Source: Asaia bogorensis
Lineage (GTDB): Bacteria; Pseudomonadota; Alphaproteobacteria; Acetobacterales; Acetobacteraceae
Reading direction: 5' to 3'
Length of the DNA: 5,174 bases
Assembly: GCA_945871455.1 (NCBI GenBank)
Contig: CAMBXJ010000337.1
Location: forward strand, 1 to 5,174
Numbering within the stretch: position 1 is the first letter of the stretch; the number at the start of each line of letters is the position of its first letter. Under the pieces are notes generated by a model. It did no database searches, was not told the origin of the DNA, and was given only the letters and a program-made list of their open reading frames with translations. The position numbers and the translations under genes were made by a program. This document shows, piece by piece, positions 1-4,563 of the stretch.

Positions 1-863
1 AGCATGGCCTGTCCCAGCAACAGGCACCCCAACGCCAGCAGGGTTGGCGCCGATGGCAGGGCGATCAGTCCGAACAGGACCAGACACCCGGCGGCCGCGA
101 CCAGTCCGTCCCGACCGGACCCCAACCGCGCCGGGACGATGTCCGAACCACCGGCGGTTCGACGGTCGCTTGTCGTGATGCCGGACGGGCCGCTTGGGTC
201 TCTCCCTGGGCTGGTGCCGCCGTTGGTTCCTCCAGACTGGTGCGTCTCCGAGGGGGCGGTTTCCAGGCGCCGCGGCCGTGCCCCTCGGATCCCAGGGTCG
301 CGTGCCGCAAGGTCTTGCATCCCAGGTTCGCGCATCTCGGATTCGTGCATCCCAAGGTCGTGCCTAACCGCATCGTGCCTAACCGCATCGTGCGTGCCGA
401 CAACGCGCCTCCCCGTATCGCGAATCCCCGCGTCCCCTATCCCGGGGTTGTCCGCGACGCGGGCCGCCACGGCGGTCAGCACCAGCGCCAGCCAGACCAG
501 CAGCGGCTCCAACGCCAGGGCCACCAGCAGCAGACCGGCCAGCACGCAATGGTCCTGGCAGCGCTCCAAGCGGGATCGCGATCCGCGCCGAGCGTGAAAC
601 AGGCCGACGAAGACTGAGTGGGCAGCCACCAGACAGGCGGTCAGCAGCGACAGAGGGTCCGGCCAGGCGGCTTCGTCGGCAACCAGGAACAACGCCAGAC
701 CGGCCAGCAGCACGACGATGCGCGCGCCGGCATCGAGCCGCGCCACATGTCGCGCCACCCACCCTTGCCCCCGCCCTCGGGCCTGCCCCCGCCCATGCGG
801 CAGCAGAAAAATGGCGCCCGCGCAGGCCGCGGGCAGCAGGGCCAGGGTAGCGGCCGGGATCAC
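1..863 (-). CDS. hyfF: Hydrogenase-4 component F-like (HyfF), antiporter-type subunit, N-terminal part, 3'-truncated by window edge
   Basis: The frame is open from GTG 863 to the left edge: 287 codons, no stop. GTG 863-861 overlaps the hyfE TGA and has a good Shine-Dalgarno AGGGGA (876-871) 7 nt upstream. Residues 1-21 are a hydrophobic helix, then a basic segment (24-43), then helices at about 48-62, 70-90 and 106-137, of which the last includes LLVWLALVLTAVAARVA. This resembles the early part of NuoL/NuoN/HyfF-type subunits, where the TM5 motif is W-V-A-L-E; the Glu position is V128. Then comes a wholly hydrophilic stretch of about 115 residues (138-252): a pentapeptide array followed by a Ser/Thr/Gly/Pro/Arg-rich linker. 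Hydrophobic sequence resumes in the same frame (GLVAAAGCLVLFGLIALP, 253-270), so no frameshift need be assumed. The usual TM7 Lys region would lie beyond the window. Assignment to HyfF is mainly positional plus the helix pattern; a novel membrane protein in this slot is possible. Confidence 0.7.
   Translation of the reverse strand, partial: MIPAATLALLPAACAGAIFLLPHGRGQARGRGQGWVARHVARLDAGARIVVLLAGLALFLVADEAAWPDPLSLLTACLVAAHSVFVGLFHARRGSRSRLERCQDHCVLAGLLLVALALEPLLVWLALVLTAVAARVADNPGIGDAGIRDTGRRVVGTHDAVRHDAVRHDLGMHESEMREPGMQDLAARDPGIRGARPRRLETAPSETHQSGGTNGGTSPGRDPSGPSGITTSDRRTAGGSDIVPARLGSGRDGLVAAAGCLVLFGLIALPSAPTLLALGCLLLGQAM
288..452 (-). repeat. 15-bp tandem array, 11 units, coding for (R/H)DxG(M/I) pentapeptides in HyfF
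   Basis: Eleven 15-bp units over 165 bp. Two adjacent units are identical (GCCTAACCGCATCGT at 362-376 and 377-391); others include CCCAGGGTCGCGTGC (291-305), CCCAGGTTCGCGCAT (321-335) and CCCAAGGTCGTGCCT (351-365). In the HyfF-like frame they read as residues 138-192 with consensus (R/H)-D-x-G-(M/I), for example HDLGM, REPGM, RDPGI. The 5' end of the unit, CCCARGGTCG, is also the start of the hyfB array unit at 3709-3888, but the phase relative to codons is shifted by one base. The repeat-coded segment is strongly charged and lies outside the membrane. Confidence 0.9.
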
Positions 864-876
864 GACGACGTCCCCT
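860..876 (-). promoter_or_regulatory. RBS and GTGA overlap fixing the hyfF start
   Basis: AGGGGA at 876-871, a 7-nt spacer, then GTG 863-861 whose last two bases open the TGA (862-860) that ends hyfE. This is the best ribosome binding site in the operon and decides the hyfF start. The overlap implies translational coupling or re-initiation. Confidence 0.75.
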
Positions 877-1435
877 GCCACGGCCATGGCATTGATACGA
901 ACATGATGAACGGCACGATCGGCAGCGCGGCCACCAGGATCGTCACCCCGTCCGCCTCGCCGTGCAGGCAGGCGGCCAGAACGATCCCGTGCTGCATCGC
1001 CAGCAATCCCAGCACGCGCGGACCCGGGTCGCGTCGCGTCCCGACCGCGACCAGCCCGGCGAGCAGCACCGCGAACGGCAGGCCGACAACCGGGATCTGC
1101 GCGGCCATTGCGGCCCCGGCTGTCCCCAGCGCCAATCCCCACCCCGCCAATCCCCACCCCGCCAATCCCCACCCCGGCAATCCCCACCCCGGCGACCCCA
1201 CGACCACGGGCGCCGCATGCAGCGTGGGCAACCGGGCGAACAGCAACCCCACCAGAACGACCGAGAGCACCAACACGACCGCGGCTGCCCCGAACCAGCC
1301 GTCCACCAGCAGGGCCAGGACCACCGCCAGGCCTTGGACCATGGATAAGCCCACCAAGGCCCCCAGGTGCCGGGTGCATAATTGCGCCAAACCCGCCGCC
1401 AGGACCAGGACGGCGATGGCCGACAGCGACGTCAC
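860..1435 (-). CDS. hyfE: Hydrogenase-4 component E-like (HyfE), NuoK-type small membrane subunit
   Basis: A 191-residue protein made almost wholly of hydrophobic helices, somewhat shorter than E. coli HyfE (about 216). HyfE has a NuoK-like half that normally carries membrane-buried Glu residues in the proton path. Recognisable pieces are the N-terminal helix followed by TRHLGALVGLSMVQGLAV (21-38), the second helix VLVLSVVLVGLL (54-65), and LGLLAMQHGIVLAACL (142-157), which matches the family stretch LGFLVMENGIFLAAL. In that match the buried Glu is Q148; the Lys of the LVK motif in the second helix is S58. A GWGLA pentapeptide array (83-102) joins the two halves. The start is GTG at 1435-1433, overlapping the hyfC TGA, with a weak GGGA 10 nt upstream; the open frame further upstream is inside hyfC and not membrane-like. 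Identity as HyfE rests on the MxxG helix, size and position between hyfC and hyfF. Confidence 0.8.
   Translation of the reverse strand: MTSLSAIAVLVLAAGLAQLCTRHLGALVGLSMVQGLAVVLALLVDGWFGAAAVVLVLSVVLVGLLFARLPTLHAAPVVVGSPGWGLPGWGLAGWGLAGWGLALGTAGAAMAAQIPVVGLPFAVLLAGLVAVGTRRDPGPRVLGLLAMQHGIVLAACLHGEADGVTILVAALPIVPFIMFVSMPWPWQGTSS
1131..1190 (-). repeat. 15-bp tandem array, 4 units, coding for GWGLA in HyfE
   Basis: Plus-strand unit GCCAATCCCCACCCC occurs three times without change (1131-1145, 1146-1160, 1161-1175), then once with a single change (GGCAATCCCCACCCC, 1176-1190), and a decayed fifth unit may follow to about 1205. In HyfE it gives G-W-G-L-(A/P) four times, residues 83-102. Near-identity of units indicates recent expansion. 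On the minus strand it is a G-rich tract with runs of four Gs. Confidence 0.95.
1432..1435 (-). promoter_or_regulatory. GTGA stop/start overlap, hyfC-hyfE
   Basis: GTG start of hyfE at 1435-1433 overlaps the TGA stop of hyfC at 1434-1432. Only a weak GGGA (1449-1446) precedes it, so translation of hyfE probably depends on ribosomes arriving from hyfC. Confidence 0.75.
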
Positions 1436-2358
1436 GCCGCCGCCATCCCGACCAGCACCATCACGATTGCCAGGACCCCGCACGCCAAAGCCAATCCCAA
1501 CGCCGAGCGGGTCCGGGCCTGCCACAGGCGACCAACCACCGCTTGCAGACCGGTCATGCAGATGGCGAGAAACACGGTCCTCCCTCCCCAGGACAGCAGA
1601 CCGGGCAGCCAGTCCGCCAGACCGGCCTCGATGCGCGCCATCCCCACGGGAAACAGCAGGGCGCCCAGCAGGTCGAACCAGACCAGCAGCCGCAGACCCT
1701 CCGCCAGTTTCGCCATCGCCAGCGTCCCACCGCTGAACATCCGGTCCATCGGGGCCGCCGGCCCAGCGGTATCGACCAGCGCCAGTACCGCCAACGCCAC
1801 GCCGACGGCCGGGACAGCGGTGAACATCGCGCCGGCGGATACCGAATCTTCGTGGCGGATGCTGGCGATCATGTCCAGGTTGGTGCCCCCCGCCGCCACG
1901 GCCAATGCGAGCACCGCGACCAGCAGCACGGGTTCGGTGACCACCGCCAGGGTCATGGACCGCGATGCCGCGACACCGCCCCATGCCGCCCCGGAGTCCA
2001 AGGCGGCAAGCACCATCACGACCCGAGCCGCGATCAGCAGTCCGGCGATCGCCAGCAGGTCCGCGCAGGGCGCCAGGATCATCCCGAGCGTGAAGGACGG
2101 CACCAGAACCGCACAGGCGGCGGTCAGCGCCAGACACACGGCCGGCGCGGCGGCGGTGATCGGCGACTGGCCCTCGGTGACGATCACCTGCTTGCGGAAC
2201 AGCCGCGCGATGTCCCACCAGCCGGCCAGCAGTGGCGGGCGTGACCGACCGCCAACCCATGCCGCCAGCCAGCGCATGCCGCAATCCAGCGCCGGCACCG
2301 CCGCCAGCATCAGCGCCAGATGTACCAGTTGCGCCACGACGGACAGCGCGAGGATCAC
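1432..2358 (-). CDS. hyfC: Hydrogenase-4 component C-like (HyfC), NuoH-type membrane subunit lacking the acidic loop
   Basis: A 308-residue membrane protein, near the usual HyfC length of a little over 300. Canonical HyfC/NuoH-type subunits couple the peripheral redox module to the proton-channel subunits. Family features seen: DIARLFRKQ (49-57) for the usual D-LLRKE segment; ALDSGAAWGGVAASR (119-133), matching the A-LD-G-AFGG-GASR stretch; TEP (141-143); GGTNLDMIAS (157-166); and SGGTLAMAKLAEGL (209-222), matching the SG--LAL--W segment after the acidic loop. Start: GTG at 2358-2356 overlaps the hyfB TGA (2357-2355) and is followed at once by a hydrophobic helix; GGA lies 10 nt upstream. The frame remains open further upstream, but inside hyfB and as non-membrane sequence. 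Oddities: the Glu of GASRE is S134, and the conserved cytoplasmic loop rich in Glu/Asp before the SG motif is about 11 residues shorter and reduced to DTAGPAAPMDRMF (196-208). Its stop overlaps hyfE by 4 bp. Confidence 0.85.
   Translation of the reverse strand: MILALSVVAQLVHLALMLAAVPALDCGMRWLAAWVGGRSRPPLLAGWWDIARLFRKQVIVTEGQSPITAAAPAVCLALTAACAVLVPSFTLGMILAPCADLLAIAGLLIAARVVMVLAALDSGAAWGGVAASRSMTLAVVTEPVLLVAVLALAVAAGGTNLDMIASIRHEDSVSAGAMFTAVPAVGVALAVLALVDTAGPAAPMDRMFSGGTLAMAKLAEGLRLLVWFDLLGALLFPVGMARIEAGLADWLPGLLSWGGRTVFLAICMTGLQAVVGRLWQARTRSALGLALACGVLAIVMVLVGMAAA
2355..2358 (-). promoter_or_regulatory. GTGA stop/start overlap, hyfB-hyfC
   Basis: GTG start of hyfC at 2358-2356 overlaps the TGA stop of hyfB at 2357-2355. 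The nearest purine motif is GGA 10 nt upstream, weak, consistent with coupled translation. Confidence 0.75.
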
Positions 2359-4397
2359 GGGGCCTGCATCCAGACAACCAGCATCAACAGACCGACGACC
2401 AGGGCCAGCACCGCATGTCCGCCCGCCCCATGTCCCGCCGCCCCATGTCCCGCCAGACGCCGCAGCCTGATCCGACCCACACGCGGGACACGGATCGACG
2501 GCGGGTCCGGAACGAAACCGCGCCCATCCGTCTGGGTCAGCGGATCGCCGAATGGCAGCCAGGCCGGGGCACGGGCAAATCCGTCCTGCCAGGCCGGTCC
2601 GTCGCGCCGGTCCAGGCTGACACGGCGGAGCACGCCGACCGTCGCCGCAACACCCAGCGCCAGCAGCGCGGTGATGACCAACGGCGCGTAGCCACCGTCG
2701 CCTTCCAAGGGCATCAGCGCCAGGCTCGCGCGCATGGGCTCGCCTCGGCCACCGGACAGGCGGTGGATGGCGGGACCGGCCAGGAATGCCAGGGCGATCC
2801 CCGGCAGCAGCCCGACACATAGGGACAATCCGGCCAGCACCACGGGAACCGGACGCGCGGCACGCGGGATTTCCTCGGCGACGGACGAACGCGGCATGCG
2901 CGGACGGCCAAGAAAGGCGACCCCGATCAGACGCACCGCGGCGGCCAGCGCGATCGCCGCCGACAGGACGATGGCGACAATCAGCCCGACGAACAGAAAC
3001 TGGGTAGGCGCCGAGGCCGAGCGAACGCCCGCCAGCGCGGCCTGTATGAGCAACCAGGACGCCGCAAATCCAAGACCCGGCGGCAAGGCAACCAACCCGA
3101 ACAGCGCGACCATGACGCAGGCCGTGGTCAGCTTCATGCGATGAACCAATCCACCCAGACGGTCCAGACGCAGGCTACCCGCGCTGTTCAGCACCGCGCC
3201 GTTCAGCAGCGTCAGCACGGGCATGCACAGCGCCTGCCCCACCACCCCCAAAAACACCCCACCCACAGCCAACCGCGCCATGCTCGGCAGATCCATCGCA
3301 AGCGCAAACAACATCAGGCCGATACCGATGACGGCCAGCCCGGCCTGTCGGCAGCTCAACGCGGCCGGGATGGTCGCCATCGTCGGCTCCCGCGCCGCGA
3401 TCCAGGCGCCGATCACCGCCGAAGCGGCGCCGAATCCCATCAGCAGCGCCCCCCACAGCGGGGCGAATCCCAGGCCGGCCCCGGAGGCAACCGTCCGCAG
3501 CAGGCAATACACCGCCACCGGCACCATCGCGCCGCAAAGTAGGGTTCCGGCGCGGGCCGGCATCGCGGCGGGCGCGCGGACAAGCCAGCGGTGCAGCGGG
3601 GCAAGTCCGGCCAACGCGCCCGCGGCCACCAGCGCTAGAATGAATGCCAGATGCGTGGGCAGAGGACTGCGATCGGCCAACTGACCGAGCCCCGGCCCGG
3701 GCGGTCCACCCGGCGTCGATACGCCCAAGGCGGAAACACCCAAGGTGGACATGCCTAAATTGGACAGGCCCAAAGTGGACAGGCCGACGGCCGAACCATC
3801 CAGGGTCGATGCGCCAAGGGTCGGTGCACCGAGGGTCGATGCGCCCAGAGTCGATGCCCCCAGAGTCGATGCCCCCAGGGCCGAGACAATCACCATGGCT
3901 CCGGCGGCGAGGAGGCCGATGCCCAATTGCACCCCGCGTGCCCGGTCTGGCTCACCCGTCGCCCACAACGCCAGGCTCGCCACCGCGATGCCAAGGCCCA
4001 GGAGGATGCCGTCGGCGGCCAGCAACGCCAGCGCCAATCCGCCGATGCAGATCATCGGGCCGGACAGCGTCGCGGGATCGGCGGTGGCTTCGGTCTCGGT
4101 CGCGAAGACGATCGTGGCGGTGCCGGTCAGGAACAGGAGCAAAAGGAAGCAGCCGGACAACGGATCGCAGGCCAACGTGAACGCCAGGCCCGGGGGACCG
4201 ACCGGCAATTCCAAGGTCGCACCGGTTGGGGCGACGGTCAGCGACAGCAAAGCCAGCAGGGCGCCGAACCCGGACGCACCGGCGGCGATGAAGCCGGTCG
4301 CCTGGCGGGCGGTTGCCGGCAAGGCGGCGCTGGCCGCGCCCAGCAGGAACAGGACGAGGATGATGACGACCAGCAGGGCCAGAACAGGATCGGTCAC
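2355..4397 (-). CDS. hyfB: Hydrogenase-4 component B-like (HyfB), antiporter-type membrane subunit with degenerate proton path
   Basis: A 680-residue integral membrane protein with roughly 15-17 hydrophobic segments, related to NuoL/MrpA-type proton-channel subunits. The best family fit is HyfB of group 4 hydrogenase/formate hydrogenlyase membrane arms. Landmarks are DPLS at residues 78-81, LAAD at 126-129, GLAPLH at 264-269, RLGGL at 413-417, ALPP at 437-440 followed by GF and W448, and a C-terminal hydrophilic GDPL segment (617-620) resembling the HyfB tail. I start at GTG 4397 because the first transmembrane segment (VLALLVVIILVLF) begins 4 residues later; AGGG lies only 3 nt upstream, so the RBS is weak. 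The frame extends further upstream, but as Arg/Pro-rich non-membrane sequence. Oddities: the family's TM5 Glu aligns with A138, the TM7 Lys with L262, the TM8 Lys with P293, the helix-11 His and Lys with Q388 and M392, and the TM12 Glu with S447. A 60-residue pentapeptide array (171-230) fills the TM6-TM7 loop. The stop overlaps hyfC by 4 bp. HyfB itself rather than another NuoL-like paralogue is supported mainly by gene order. Confidence 0.85.
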   Translation of the reverse strand: MTDPVLALLVVIILVLFLLGAASAALPATARQATGFIAAGASGFGALLALLSLTVAPTGATLELPVGPPGLAFTLACDPLSGCFLLLLFLTGTATIVFATETEATADPATLSGPMICIGGLALALLAADGILLGLGIAVASLALWATGEPDRARGVQLGIGLLAAGAMVIVSALGASTLGASTLGASTLGAPTLGASTLDGSAVGLSTLGLSNLGMSTLGVSALGVSTPGGPPGPGLGQLADRSPLPTHLAFILALVAAGALAGLAPLHRWLVRAPAAMPARAGTLLCGAMVPVAVYCLLRTVASGAGLGFAPLWGALLMGFGAASAVIGAWIAAREPTMATIPAALSCRQAGLAVIGIGLMLFALAMDLPSMARLAVGGVFLGVVGQALCMPVLTLLNGAVLNSAGSLRLDRLGGLVHRMKLTTACVMVALFGLVALPPGLGFAASWLLIQAALAGVRSASAPTQFLFVGLIVAIVLSAAIALAAAVRLIGVAFLGRPRMPRSSVAEEIPRAARPVPVVLAGLSLCVGLLPGIALAFLAGPAIHRLSGGRGEPMRASLALMPLEGDGGYAPLVITALLALGVAATVGVLRRVSLDRRDGPAWQDGFARAPAWLPFGDPLTQTDGRGFVPDPPSIRVPRVGRIRLRRLAGHGAAGHGAGGHAVLALVVGLLMLVVWMQAP
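2411..2455 (-). repeat. Short 15-bp tandem array, 3 units, near the HyfB C-terminus
   Basis: Three 15-bp units on the plus strand: CCGCATGTCCGCCCG, CCCCATGTCCCGCCG and CCCCATGTCCCGCCA. In HyfB they encode GHGAA-GHGAG-GHAVL (about residues 650-664) just before the last membrane segment. Sequence differs from the array at 3709-3888, but the period is the same. Confidence 0.8.
3709..3888 (-). repeat. 15-bp tandem array, 12 units, coding for ASTLG pentapeptides in HyfB
   Basis: Twelve consecutive 15-bp units fill 180 bp without gaps. The best units are identical: CCCAGAGTCGATGCC at 3844-3858 and 3859-3873 (plus strand). Towards 3709 the units diverge (for example CCCAAGGTGGACATG at 3739-3753). 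In HyfB they read as residues 171-230 with consensus (A/V/L/M)-S-T-L-G. The fresh copies lie near the N-terminal side and the eroded ones at the C-terminal side, as expected of an array growing at one end. The pattern resembles the pentapeptide-repeat consensus A(D/N)LXX (central Leu every five residues), and 12 units could form about three turns of a right-handed beta-helix, but Gly and Ser content is also compatible with a flexible loop. There are no spacers, so it is not CRISPR. Confidence 0.95.
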
Positions 4398-4446
4398 GCG
4401 CCCTGGATAGCAGAAGCGATGCGGAGTCGGCTCCCCGTCCCGGTGT

Positions 4447-4480
4447 CGTTCGATCGGTGGTCCGCGCGGCCGGTCGAACG
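4447..4480. promoter_or_regulatory. 11-bp imperfect dyad upstream of hyfB-like gene
   Basis: Arms CGTTCGATCGG (4447-4457) and CCGGTCGAACG (4470-4480) are inverted copies with one mismatch (a G-U wobble if read as plus-strand RNA), separated by 12 bp that contain the palindrome CCGCGCGG (4462-4469). The dyad lies 50-83 bp upstream of the hyfB GTG, which suits an operator or a cruciform. No T-run follows on either strand. Assignment as an operator is inference; no regulator gene is visible in the window. Confidence 0.35.
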
Positions 4481-4516
4481 CCCGATGGCGGCGGTCCGGC
4501 TCCGTGGTCCCGCCCC

Positions 4517-4559
4517 GTTCTCCGCGTCTTGTGGAAACCGGGACGGGCGTTCCGAGAAC
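4517..4559 (-). terminator. Possible stem-loop just downstream of the epimerase stop
   Basis: Perfect 6-bp arms GTTCTC (4517-4522) and GAGAAC (4554-4559) flank a GC-rich 31-nt interior that contains a further short GGAA/TTCC pairing. It begins 5 bp after the epimerase stop codon, a natural place for a terminator. There is no following T-run on the minus strand, so it is not a classical intrinsic terminator. Arms this short can also arise by chance in GC-rich DNA. Confidence 0.25.
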
Positions 4560-4563
4560 AGCG

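Larger units (their letters stand above)
4398..4563. other. Intergenic gap between epimerase and hyfB-like gene
   Basis: This 166-bp stretch between the epimerase stop and the chosen hyfB start has no credible gene. It would hold the end of the epimerase transcript and any promoter of the hyf operon. I see two imperfect inverted repeats (listed separately). There is no clear -35/-10 pair; a TATCCA at 4409-4404 (minus-strand reading) sits too close to the GTG to be persuasive as a -10. The long open frame that runs through the gap upstream of hyfB is Arg/Pro-rich and not membrane-like, so I treat it as non-coding. Confidence 0.6.

Noticed and set aside
65..403. Minus-strand 112-codon open frame through the hyfF repeat array
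   Set aside because: It reads the array as LG-containing pentapeptides like HyfB, which first suggested a frameshifted gene. However, the frame starting at GTG 863 is open across the whole region and has hydrophobic helices on both sides of the array, so the simpler reading is one continuous gene.
618..2470. Three long plus-strand open frames of 362-378 codons (618-1736, 1108-2244, 1382-2470)
   Set aside because: They are antisense to hyfC, hyfE and hyfF, rich in Arg, Pro, Ala and Gln with low-complexity runs, overlap each other, and show no family motif. This is typical of shadow frames in GC-rich DNA.
2359..2820. N-terminal extension of HyfC by 154 codons inside hyfB
   Set aside because: It is a shadow of hyfB with Arg/Gly/Pro-rich sequence and no membrane helices. 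The GTGA overlap start gives the expected HyfC length.
3709..3888. CRISPR array
   Set aside because: Units are 15 bp, contiguous, lack spacers and are in frame within a coding sequence.
1..4397. Complex I (nuo) or Mrp antiporter operon
   Set aside because: Large antiporter-type, NuoH-type, small NuoK-type, then antiporter-type subunits is the hyfB-C-E-F order. nuo would show NuoI/J between H and K, and Mrp has no NuoH-type subunit.
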